Shown: positions 1-7,813 of the stretch, piece by piece
Numbering within the stretch: the stretch's first letter is position 1
Layout of the letters: each line of letters starts with the position of its first letter
Origin: Myxococcaceae bacterium
GTDB lineage: Bacteria; Myxococcota; Myxococcia; Myxococcales; Myxococcaceae
Direction: 5' to 3'
DNA: 8,959 nucleotides
Assembly (NCBI GenBank): GCA_018262385.1
Contig: JAGSPQ010000142.1
Location: 1-8,959 of the forward strand
Position numbers and translations under genes: made by a program
The notes under the pieces: model-generated
Told to the model about the DNA's origin: nothing
What the model saw: the letters and a program-made list of their open reading frames with translations, nothing else
The model's database searches: none

Positions 1-444
1 CCGAGGGTCTGCCTCGGCCTGCGGGTGGGCGCAACGGGGCTGGACGTGATCGCGGAGGGAGCATTCGGTGCCTACGCTCCGATTCTGGGAGCCAGCGCGG
101 CGGACGGCAGCGCCGCAGCGTTCAACGTCGAGCTCCAGCACTTCTCGGTCGCCCTCGGGGCGCGCTACTGGCTCCCGTTCGGGGTTCGGGGCTCCTTCCA
201 CCTGTCGATCCTCGCCGGCCTGCAGCGCACCTCGAGCACCGTCTCCCTTCGCGCAGCGCCGCAGACGAAGCTGTCGGACACCGAGCTGGGTCTGCTGATC
301 CGCGCCGGCGGCGGGGTCGGCTACTACCTCGGGATTGGCCGGCTGATCGCGCAGCTGGAGTACACCCTGGCTCCGGTCGGGGGCCTGATCCGCGGCAACC
401 TGGGAGGCGCCGGCCTCTCGCTCGGCTACCTGGCGAGCTTTTGA
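1..444 (+). CDS. Probable outer-membrane beta-barrel protein, C-terminal part (5' truncated)
   Basis: The reading frame is open from the first base and ends in TGA at 442-444, giving 147 visible residues; the true start lies outside the window (the GTG at 25 is only an internal codon candidate). Visible features: alternating hydrophobic and polar residues in short strand-like runs (for example VALGARYWLPF and GGVGYYLGIGRLIAQLEYTL), many Gly and aromatic residues, and a C-terminus ending LGYLASF. A terminal Phe preceded by alternating hydrophobics is the known sorting signal of outer-membrane beta-barrels recognised by the BAM machinery. I therefore infer an outer-membrane porin-like or OmpA/OprF-barrel-like protein. 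The specific family is not recognisable from this fragment. It is followed by 154 bp of non-coding sequence before a lipoprotein gene on the same strand; no strong terminator separates them. Confidence 0.6.
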   Translation, partial: PRVCLGLRVGATGLDVIAEGAFGAYAPILGASAADGSAAAFNVELQHFSVALGARYWLPFGVRGSFHLSILAGLQRTSSTVSLRAAPQTKLSDTELGLLIRAGGGVGYYLGIGRLIAQLEYTLAPVGGLIRGNLGGAGLSLGYLASF

Positions 445-511
445 ACCTCGCACGCTTTGCAGAGCAGGGTCCCCGCCGTGCCCTGGAAGACACCGACCTA
501 CCTCGGGCCAA

Positions 512-543
512 TGCCCCGGAAGATCGCCTCGAAGCGCGGGGCA
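512..543. repeat. Short inverted repeat in the 5' intergenic region
   Basis: TGCCCCG (512-518) and CGGGGCA (537-543) are perfect 7-bp inverted arms separated by 18 nt. The hairpin lies in the 154-bp gap between the truncated barrel gene and the lipoprotein gene. It has no T-rich tail, so it is a weak terminator candidate. It could be a leader structure or chance in GC-rich DNA. Confidence 0.25.
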
Positions 544-586
544 CGGTTGGTGGAATGAGTCCCCTTTCCGTCCCGTGGTCCTCGCT

Positions 587-593
587 GGAGGAG
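587..593 (+). promoter_or_regulatory. Ribosome-binding site deciding the lipoprotein start
   Basis: GGAGGAG lies 5 nt before the ATG at 599, a near-perfect anti-Shine-Dalgarno match at normal spacing. It selects ATG 599 over the in-frame GTG at 575, which would add eight residues ahead of the MKR signal-peptide start and would itself contain this site. Confidence 0.85.
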
Positions 594-598
594 TTCGC

Positions 599-3274
599 AT
601 GAAGCGGTGCCAGGTCGGTCCGGTCCAGTTGGGGCTGGTGGTCGCGGTGCTCGTCTCGGGCTGCAGCTGCAGCAACATCGTCGTCGCCTGGCCTGACAGC
701 GGAGCGGGCGGCGGCGGAGGCACGTCGTCCGACGGGGGGATGGGGGGCGGCGCAGGCGGCGGCGGCGGCGGCGGCGGCATCGACCCTGACGGAGGCGCGT
801 GCCTCGACCGCGACGCAGACGGGTTCGGAGTCGGCAACTGCCTCGGGCCCGACTGCGACGACAGCGACCCGCAGATCACCACCGACGGAGTGGTCCGCTG
901 CTTCAGCCTGGACGCCGGCGTCGTCCCCGACGGTGGCGCGTGCAAGGCGGGCAGCGCCACCTGCAAGGCCGGGGTGGTCGGCCTGTGCATGAACGAGGTG
1001 GGCCCCAGCCGGGAGCAGTGCAACGGCCTCGACGACGACTGCAACGGCGCGATCGACGACGGCGTCCCGGCGGTGGTCTGCTACGAGGGCCCGCCCGCCT
1101 CGCTCGACGCCGGCACCAGCGCGACCTGCCGCAGCGGCCTCTCCACCTGCATCAAAGGCGGCTACGGCCTGTGCGTCGGAGCGGTGGTGCCCACCGCAGA
1201 GGTGTGCGCCAACGGGAAGGACGACAACTGCAACGGCCAGAAAGACGAGCCGCCGTGCGCCGAGGGCACCTACGTGTGTGCCGGCTGCACCGGCGCGAAG
1301 GACACCAACCCGGGAACCCAGAATTCCCCGGTGGCGACGATCGGTCAGGGGATCAAGAACGCGGTCGCGCTCGGGACGTCCACCGTGTTCGTCGCGGGCG
1401 TGGTCGCGGGGGTGCAGCAGACCTACTCGGAGGACGTCATCATTCCGAACGGGGTGGTCGTTCAGGGCCGGTGGGCGGTGATCTCCTCTTCCGGGAACAA
1501 CGCCTGGGCGCGCACTGCCGACCGGACCTTGCTCACCAACAGCAACTCGACCGGGGTGAAGTTCGCGCCGGGAGCCAGCCGCTCGTCCGGCCTCGACGGC
1601 CTGGCGATTCAAGCCGCGCCCAGCAGCAGCCGGGTGGTCGGGATCTCGATCGTCAACGCCAGCCCGTTGCTGAAGGACTTCGCGGTGCTCTCCACCAACC
1701 TGAGCGCCACGCCTCCCTCGGAGAACATCGGGGTGCTCGTCACCGGGACCCCGCTGATCGCTGCCTTTCCCAGGCTGGAAGGCACGGCCACCACGCGCTG
1801 CGAGATCGGCACGGGCCTGGCGACGGTCGCGTCGGTGGGGATTCGGGTCACCAACGCGCGCTTCGAGGGGCAGTACCTCGACGTGAACGCGGGCCCGGGC
1901 GGACCTGGGGTGAGCAGCGCGGTGCACCTGCTCAACGCGCCGCAGTCGGAACTCAGAGATGCTGAGCTCCACGCCGGCCTCGCCTCCAGCTGCATCGGCT
2001 TCTTCGCGCAGGGAAACTCAGGGGGAGTGGTCGTCCAGAACGTGAACGCCACCGGCTGCCCGCCGCCGGGAGCCGGGGCACCCGCAGGGCTGACTGGAGT
2101 CGGAATCGCCTTCGAGGCCTGCCCGATGGTGACCAATGGCGCCAACCCGCTGGTGAAGAACTCGTATGGGCGGGGCGGCACGACGGCCGGCCCGAAGAGC
2201 CTCGCGATGGGCGCCGCGGCCGTCGACGGCTGCCACGTCAACTTCGCCGGCAACACGCTCATCGGCGGCCAGTCGGACGGGGTGAACATCCCCGAGACCG
2301 AGATTGGGCTGCACTGCGGCTACCAGGGGCTGGTCAACATGGTGGGCAAAGACTCCGCCTGCCGCGCCACGTCGAACACCATCAGCGCAGGCTCCGCCCC
2401 GTCACCGACCGCGGTGGGGATGAACTGCCAGGGCTCGTGCGAGGCCAAGACGTTGGCCTGCACCGGGGCATGCGAGCTGATCTCCGAGAACTCGATCGTG
2501 GCTCCGCTCGGAACGATGATGATCCACCTGTCGATCGTCAACAGCGCGCCCCTGGTCTCCCTCAACCGGATCGGCCCAGGCCCGAGCCCGGTCATCGCGA
2601 CCAACTGCGGCAACAACGGCTCGGTGATCGCGGTGAGTCTCGACAGCTCGAACGGGGTGCTGGTCAACAACATGATCACCGGCGGGCCGTGCCAGCTCGC
2701 GGTCGGGATCAGCCAACTCAATCGCCTGCGCGCCGGGGACAGCTCGGTCCCCGCTCCGACGGTGCACTTCAACACCATCGTCGCTTCGGGCTCGGGGCTC
2801 AGTCCGGCCGGGGCGACCAGCATCGGCCTCCAGCTGGGCAGCACCCTGGCGGTGCCGGCGGTCCCCAGGGGCATCTACCGCAGCAACATCCTCGTCGCCG
2901 GGCCGGTGTCGGGCCAGAACGCGCTCGAGATCGTGGTCCGCGAGGCCGACGTCAGATCCGATCCGGCGACCTTCTGGAACAACCTGCTCAATGTGCCGGG
3001 GGCGCTGTTCCCCACGCTCTACCTGAACGAGGGCGGCAACCCGATCCTCAGCGAGGCGGGAGTGAACGCGATGGGTGACATCAGCTCGCAGGGAAACCTG
3101 CACGCGGTGCCTGGCTTCTTCGGCCCGGCGGTCGGCGACTACCACCTCACCGGCGCGTCGCCGGCGCGGGGTGCCGCGAGTGTCATCGCAGTTCCGGCGA
3201 CCGACTACGACGGCCAGCCCCGCCCCAACCCGGCCGGTGGCAACCCGGACATCGGCGCCGACGAGGTGCCTTAG
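599..3274 (+). CDS. MopE-like metal-binding-motif lipoprotein with beta-helix domain
   Basis: An 891-residue exported lipoprotein. Residues 1-22 form a lipoprotein signal: MKR, a hydrophobic core, and lipobox LVSGC with Cys22 as the predicted lipidated residue. Residues 34-60 are a Gly/Ser linker. Residues 69-90 carry an Asp cluster (DRDADGFG then DCDDSDP) resembling calcium-binding Asp loops. Two related Cys repeats follow at about 115-155 and 177-217, each ending in CNGxDDxCNG-like or CANGKDDNCNG-like motifs; these are typical of 'putative metal-binding motif' (MopE-type) proteins. From about residue 223 a DUF1565-like opening (GTQNSPVATIGQGI) leads into repetitive Asn/Val-rich strands, typical of a right-handed parallel beta-helix. 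The C-terminus (about 855-891) has a YDGQPRP...NPDIGADE motif common at the end of beta-helix surface proteins. Bound metal and ligand are unknown: the motif family suggests calcium or copper, and the helix suggests surface polysaccharide binding or a structural role. No catalytic residues are identifiable. It is probably transcribed alone. Confidence 0.85.
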   Translation: MKRCQVGPVQLGLVVAVLVSGCSCSNIVVAWPDSGAGGGGGTSSDGGMGGGAGGGGGGGGIDPDGGACLDRDADGFGVGNCLGPDCDDSDPQITTDGVVRCFSLDAGVVPDGGACKAGSATCKAGVVGLCMNEVGPSREQCNGLDDDCNGAIDDGVPAVVCYEGPPASLDAGTSATCRSGLSTCIKGGYGLCVGAVVPTAEVCANGKDDNCNGQKDEPPCAEGTYVCAGCTGAKDTNPGTQNSPVATIGQGIKNAVALGTSTVFVAGVVAGVQQTYSEDVIIPNGVVVQGRWAVISSSGNNAWARTADRTLLTNSNSTGVKFAPGASRSSGLDGLAIQAAPSSSRVVGISIVNASPLLKDFAVLSTNLSATPPSENIGVLVTGTPLIAAFPRLEGTATTRCEIGTGLATVASVGIRVTNARFEGQYLDVNAGPGGPGVSSAVHLLNAPQSELRDAELHAGLASSCIGFFAQGNSGGVVVQNVNATGCPPPGAGAPAGLTGVGIAFEACPMVTNGANPLVKNSYGRGGTTAGPKSLAMGAAAVDGCHVNFAGNTLIGGQSDGVNIPETEIGLHCGYQGLVNMVGKDSACRATSNTISAGSAPSPTAVGMNCQGSCEAKTLACTGACELISENSIVAPLGTMMIHLSIVNSAPLVSLNRIGPGPSPVIATNCGNNGSVIAVSLDSSNGVLVNNMITGGPCQLAVGISQLNRLRAGDSSVPAPTVHFNTIVASGSGLSPAGATSIGLQLGSTLAVPAVPRGIYRSNILVAGPVSGQNALEIVVREADVRSDPATFWNNLLNVPGALFPTLYLNEGGNPILSEAGVNAMGDISSQGNLHAVPGFFGPAVGDYHLTGASPARGAASVIAVPATDYDGQPRPNPAGGNPDIGADEVP
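755..778 (+). repeat. (GGC)8 trinucleotide repeat encoding poly-Gly
   Basis: Eight uninterrupted GGC units encode Gly residues in the linker of the lipoprotein, next to further G-rich imperfect repeats (about 706-757). Because the unit is three bases, slippage would change linker length without breaking the frame. Confidence 0.8.
941..1249 (+). repeat. Two tandem Cys/Asp protein repeats (MopE-type)
   Basis: Residues 115-155 (bases 941-1063) and 177-217 (bases 1127-1249) of the lipoprotein align with nearly identical Cys spacing: C115, C122, C130, C141, C148 against C177, C184, C192, C203, C211. Both run TC, then GxGLC or a similar turn, then Glu-x-Cys, then the DD(D/N)CNG core. The second copy has one extra residue and CANGKDDNCNG in place of CNGLDDDCNG. 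The five cysteines per unit suggest disulfide-stabilised, acidic metal-binding modules. The match is at protein level rather than a recent DNA duplication. Confidence 0.8.
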
Positions 3275-3282
3275 GCCCGCCG

Positions 3283-3309
3283 GTTCACGGCCTGGGGAGG
3301 CCGGTGAAC
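3283..3309. terminator. Candidate bidirectional terminator hairpin between convergent genes
   Basis: GTTCAC (3283-3288) pairs with GTGAAC (3304-3309), and inside it GGCC (3289-3292) pairs with GGCC (3299-3302). This gives a 10-bp stem with one bulged G (3303) and the loop TGGGGA. The stem begins 8 bp after the lipoprotein stop and overlaps the last codons and stop of the convergent DUF4340 gene. On the plus strand it is followed by a pyrimidine-rich CTTCTTC rather than a true T run, so termination strength is uncertain. Position between two gene ends is the main support. Confidence 0.5.
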
Positions 3310-4352
3310 TTCTTCGCCTCGGCGATCACGTCGTCGGTGCCGGTGTGCAGCCCGACCCAGCTGGCGGTGTTCTCGGTGCGGGCCCAGAGGTCTCCCGAGC
3401 CGCTCTTGCCCAGCTCGAGGAAGCCCTTGGCCGAGCCGCGCGCGAGGTAGTCGATGCGCAGCTCGACCTTCGGCGCGCCGGACTTCGGCAGCTCGCCCTT
3501 GCCGAGCACCTCGGTGACGATCAGCCGGTTCCAGACCTTGTCGTGCCAGTTGCGCACCAGGTCGTCCGGCTTGTCGGGCGTCGCCTTCGGAGCGACCTTC
3601 ATCGTCTGCGGAATCTCGGCGTCCTTCTGCAGGTAGGGGTGCTGCTGGCGGTCGTAGCCGATCACGAACTCGTCGAAGTCGGGGGCGCGGAAGGCGTGCA
3701 GCCGCCGGTCGATCAGCGCCTGGGACGCAGGCTCGAGCTCGCTCAGCAGCGAGCCGGTGAGCAGGTAGACCGCGCCGTCTTTCTCGTCGCGCAGGTAGGT
3801 GCCGATCATCCCCGCCTGGGGGTTGCTGACCACGAAGAGGTGGGGCTGGCCGGAGACGGTGATGGTCAGCTTGCGCAGGCTGCCCTCGAGGCCGAGCTCC
3901 TTCTGCTTCTCGGCGGCCAGCTTGCCCAGCGCGCGCACCGCCTCGAAGGGAGTGAACCGCAGCCGCAGCGCGTCGGCGCGCTCGTTGCCCCGCAGCTCGC
4001 GGGGCGGGTCGAGCGGCGCGGGCTTGGTCTCCGGGGTCGAGCCGCCGTCGGCCTCGTTGATCGCGAAGGCGCCCCCGTCGGCCTGGAGCGCGTTCGGGGG
4101 CGCCAGCCGGGTCAGCAGCGAGGGCAGCGTCTCCTGCCGCAGCCAGACCGCCTTCTCGCCCTCGGGCTGGAACACCTCGAGCACCCGGCTGCCGTCCTCG
4201 TAGCGGATCTTCCCCAGGGTCGCCCTGGTCGCCTCGAGCACGGTGACGTTGTCGTTGCCGTCCGACTCCTTCGGGCGCTGCCAGGTGACGTAGGCGGCGA
4301 GGAGCCCGGCGACGGCGAGCGCTCCGTTGACTGCGGCAGAGCTGGCTTTCAT
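3285..4352 (-). CDS. DUF4340 domain-containing protein, last gene of the GldAFG-like operon
   Basis: A 355-residue protein starting at ATG 4352; the frame is open further upstream but that part is antisense-like sequence inside the previous gene, and an AAGGAG site sits 8 nt before this ATG. The start overlaps the GldG-like stop by 4 bp (ATGA). Residues about 7-23 form one N-terminal membrane anchor (AVNGALAVAGLLAAYVTW), after which the protein is soluble and probably periplasmic. The body has the alternating strand and helix pattern of DUF4340 proteins, including a LRKLTITVSG strand, a YLRDEKDGAVYLL strand and a DRRLHAF segment. A Pro/Asp/Gly-rich stretch at about 90-120 looks like a flexible insertion. 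DUF4340 genes are commonly found next to GldF/GldG-type transporters, so a role as an accessory subunit is inferred. Its biochemical function is unknown. Confidence 0.85.
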   Translation of the reverse strand: MKASSAAVNGALAVAGLLAAYVTWQRPKESDGNDNVTVLEATRATLGKIRYEDGSRVLEVFQPEGEKAVWLRQETLPSLLTRLAPPNALQADGGAFAINEADGGSTPETKPAPLDPPRELRGNERADALRLRFTPFEAVRALGKLAAEKQKELGLEGSLRKLTITVSGQPHLFVVSNPQAGMIGTYLRDEKDGAVYLLTGSLLSELEPASQALIDRRLHAFRAPDFDEFVIGYDRQQHPYLQKDAEIPQTMKVAPKATPDKPDDLVRNWHDKVWNRLIVTEVLGKGELPKSGAPKVELRIDYLARGSAKGFLELGKSGSGDLWARTENTASWVGLHTGTDDVIAEAKKFTGLPRP

Positions 4353-6184
4353 CGCACGATCTCCTTCTTGCGGCGGCGGAAGACCAGCCCGGCGCCGAGC
4401 ACTCCCACCGGCCCGAGGAAGGTGGTGGTCCAGAACCAGACCTTGTCCTGGGTGGTGGTGCGGCTGATCGCCACGTCGGTCTCCTGGTTGACGATCCCCT
4501 GCAGCTGCTCGTCTCCGAACAACCACTTCAGCCCGTCGACGATCAGGTACCCGTTGCCCTTGCTGACCCCGAGCACCTCGTCGGCGATCGCGTCCGAGTC
4601 GGAGATCACCAGCGCCCGCAGCTCGTCCTCGACCCGGGTGCTGCCGGTCTTCCGGCGGGTGACCGCGGCCACCACCCCGTAGGCCTTGCGGACCTCGGGC
4701 GGCACGTCGGCCTGAAAGTTCCGGTTGAGATCATTCCAGGTGGCGGACTCGGCGCGCACCGCGAAGTCGATCGACAGCTCGCCCGGGTGGGTGGGGAGCT
4801 CGTCGAGGATCCCGGCGCCGTTGAAGAACACCGGGAAGCCGCTGCGGCCGTTGGTGGTGACCGCCGGGTGCGAGCTGTAGCTCTTGGTGCCGATGATCCC
4901 CCGGTCGCTGACGGTGTACGTCTTGCGCGCGTAGGCGACGTCGTTGGCGAGGATCACCGAGGTGAGCTTCAGCCCCATCGGCTGGAGCAGCTCGTCGAAG
5001 CCGACGCCGGCCTCGGGGTCGAGCGCGAGGACCAGCTTCCCGCCGCGCTTGCCGAACTCGGCCAGCGCCCGGGCCTCCGGCTCCTGGAACGGCGCGGTCG
5101 GGCCGAGCACCAGCACCGCCGCCGCGTCCTTCGGCACTTCCTGCCCGAGGCCCTCGGCGCCCGACAGCTGCTTCAGCTCGTAGTTCTGCGCCTTCAGCTC
5201 GCCGTAGAGCAGCGAGATCGCCGCCCGCTGGTCGGCCCCGCCCAGCGGCTCCTGGGTGCGCTCGCCGTGGCCGGCGGTCAGGTAGATGGTCTTCTTCGAT
5301 TTGGCGACCATCAACAGCCGCTTCTGCACGTCCTGGTCGAGGCCGCGCAGCTGGGTCTTGGCCTTCTCCAGCTCGGTGCCGAGGTAGATCGATTCGTGGC
5401 GGGCGCCCTTCGACAGCACCACCACCCCGTTGCCGCTGACTCCGAACTCCTTCGCGCGCACAGGCTCGAGCGCGTGATCGAGGATCAGCACCTTGAGCTG
5501 CGGCGCGTCCTTCTTCAGATCGTCGAAGTAGGTCTGCACCTGCTCGGAGACCTCGTTCGCGGGCGGGAAGAACATCGCCGCGGTCACCGGCTCGTCCAGG
5601 CTCTGCGCCAGCCGCCGGGTCGCTTCGCCGGGCTTGGTGGTGCGGAAGTAGGAGAAGTCGACCTTGGCGTCGCGCTCGGTGGCGACGTAGAGCGCGGCGG
5701 TCGCGAAGGTGAGCAGCGCCGCGGTGCCCAGGCCCGAGAAGAGCGCGTCGCGGATCCGGCCGACCTCGACGGTGGGCGCCTTCGCCATCGCGGCGTAGGC
5801 CAGTTCCATCAGGACGATCGGGAACACCGCGGCGGCCATCACCGCCGGCCACAGCGCGCTCAGCGCTCCGGACAGCTTCGGGCTTGCGGCCGAGAGCAGC
5901 GCGCCATCGAGCTTCGCCAGCGCGTCGGACTGCGCGAAGTACATCGCCACCGCGGCGAGGCCGACCACCTGCAGGCCGAGCAGCGCGTTCTCGACCTGGG
6001 CGGCGCCGGGCCTGGCGGTTCGGGCGCGGAGCAACCGCCAGAGAGTGGCCGCCACCGTCAGGCCGGCGCCGATCCACGAGAGCGCCACCCGGCCGGTGCC
6101 GGCTTCGAACACCCGCTCGCCGACCCAGAGCCCCAGCAGCCCGAGCGCGAAGAGGATCGCGACGGGGAAGGAAGCGCGCTTCAT
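4349..6184 (-). CDS. GldG-like ABC transporter auxiliary membrane protein
   Basis: A 611-residue protein starting at ATG 6184, with GGAGG at 6190-6194 placed 5 nt before it; the start overlaps the GldF-like stop by 4 bp. Five hydrophobic segments lie at about 4-22, 33-52, 66-85, 110-132 and 148-169. A soluble domain of about 400 residues follows, then one C-terminal helix (about 583-602) and a basic tail RRRKKEIVR. Charge distribution (MKR, RLLRARTAR and the C-tail inside) places the large domain in the periplasm. This domain matches the ABC_transp_aux/GldG family: an N-terminal DFSYFRTTKPGEATR strand region, the family's YLTAGHGERT motif at 301-310, VLVLGPT at 357-363 and LVLALDPEAG at 384-393. 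A conserved-looking WLFGDE lies near 554-559. It probably works with the GldF-like permease and the ATPase; the substrate is unknown. Confidence 0.88.
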   Translation of the reverse strand: MKRASFPVAILFALGLLGLWVGERVFEAGTGRVALSWIGAGLTVAATLWRLLRARTARPGAAQVENALLGLQVVGLAAVAMYFAQSDALAKLDGALLSAASPKLSGALSALWPAVMAAAVFPIVLMELAYAAMAKAPTVEVGRIRDALFSGLGTAALLTFATAALYVATERDAKVDFSYFRTTKPGEATRRLAQSLDEPVTAAMFFPPANEVSEQVQTYFDDLKKDAPQLKVLILDHALEPVRAKEFGVSGNGVVVLSKGARHESIYLGTELEKAKTQLRGLDQDVQKRLLMVAKSKKTIYLTAGHGERTQEPLGGADQRAAISLLYGELKAQNYELKQLSGAEGLGQEVPKDAAAVLVLGPTAPFQEPEARALAEFGKRGGKLVLALDPEAGVGFDELLQPMGLKLTSVILANDVAYARKTYTVSDRGIIGTKSYSSHPAVTTNGRSGFPVFFNGAGILDELPTHPGELSIDFAVRAESATWNDLNRNFQADVPPEVRKAYGVVAAVTRRKTGSTRVEDELRALVISDSDAIADEVLGVSKGNGYLIVDGLKWLFGDEQLQGIVNQETDVAISRTTTQDKVWFWTTTFLGPVGVLGAGLVFRRRKKEIVR

Positions 6185-6899
6185 CGCCACCTCCGGGCTT
6201 CGAGCACGCGGGTGGCGGCGAACAGGCAGGCCCAGGTGACGAGGACGAAGTACGCGACGTGGCGCAGGTGGACCAGGCCCTGCTCGAACGGCTTGAAGTG
6301 GATGTACCAGGCCAGGCCGGTGATCGCCTCGGTGAGCGGGCGGTCGGTGACGCGGGCGAGCAGCCAGCAGACGGTGAGGACCAGCAGCATCACCCCGGTG
6401 AGCACCGCGGCGATCACCTGGCTCCGGGTGAGCGCCGAGCCGAAGGTGCCGACCGCCAGGCTCAAGCTGCCGACCAGCAGCAGCCCGAAGTAACCGGCGA
6501 GCAGGTGGCCGAAGGAGACCTTGCCGTACGCCATCACCAGCAGCGGCATGTAGAGGGTGCAGAAGAGGAAGATCGCGAGGAAGCCGAGGGCCGAGAGGTA
6601 CTTGCCGGCCACGATCTGCCAGTCGCGCACCGGCGAGCTGTAGAGCAGCTGGAGGGTTCCGGTCTGCCGCTCTTCGGCGAGCAGGCGCATCGAGAGGAAG
6701 AGCGCGCAGAGCATGGTGAAGCCGCTCGAGTAGAAGAAGAAGTCGCCCAGCACCTCCGAGCTCTTCTTGGCGGTGCCGGCCATCGCGAAGGCGTTGAAGC
6801 ACAGCCCGTCGACGAACAGCATCACCGCGATGATCACGTAGCCGCTCATCGTGCGCATGTAGGCGGCGAGCTCGCGCCGGGCGATCAGCAGAACGGTGC

Positions 6900-6903
<4 letters not shown>
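6181..6903 (-). CDS. GldF-like ABC-2 type transporter permease
   Basis: A 240-residue inner-membrane permease starting at ATG 6903, with GGAGG (6913-6917) 9 nt upstream. The start overlaps the ATPase stop by 4 bp, and its own stop overlaps the next start by 4 bp, indicating translational coupling. About six membrane segments are visible (near 20-40, 56-75, 100-122, 131-153, 165-184 and 215-232). Between the second and third lies the cytoplasmic loop LLAEERQTGTLQLLYSSPV (74-92). This EE...GT...L..SP pattern is the hallmark of the ABC-2/GldF permease family and is expected to contact the ATPase. The N-terminal LIARRELAAYMRT is also typical of the family. Length is normal and nothing appears missing. 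Family names come from gliding motility in Flavobacterium, but homologues occur in non-gliding bacteria, so gliding should not be assumed. Confidence 0.9.
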
Positions 6904-7781
<878 letters not shown>

Positions 7782-7813
7782 TGGCTGGCTTCCATTGGAA
7801 ATGGGCTTGGGTG

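Noticed and set aside
465..485. CAGGG/CCCTG hairpin after the first gene as a terminator
   Set aside because: Only a 5-bp stem with an 11-nt loop and no T tract, which is expected by chance in this base composition.
540..556. Possible sigma-54 promoter (GGCACG...GG)
   Set aside because: The upstream half is similar to the -24 element, but the expected GC of the -12 element is absent at the right distance.
575..598. GTG at 575 as the lipoprotein start
   Set aside because: It would place the strong GGAGGAG site inside the coding region and put extra residues before the MKR signal sequence. ATG 599 fits both signals.
122..1972. 616-codon open frame on the minus strand opposite the lipoprotein
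   Set aside because: Its product is Arg/Ala/Gly/His-rich low complexity without domains, and it overlaps a gene with clear lipobox, repeats and motifs. This is a typical GC-rich antisense artefact.
3075..4682. 535-codon plus-strand frame running from the lipoprotein end through the DUF4340 gene
   Set aside because: It overlaps two well-supported genes in other frames and has no recognisable domain.
4787..6493. 568-codon plus-strand frame over the GldG-like gene
   Set aside because: Composition is dominated by Gly, Arg, Glu, Gln and His runs mirroring the antisense of a real gene, with no motif, and the opposite strand has a clear domain architecture.
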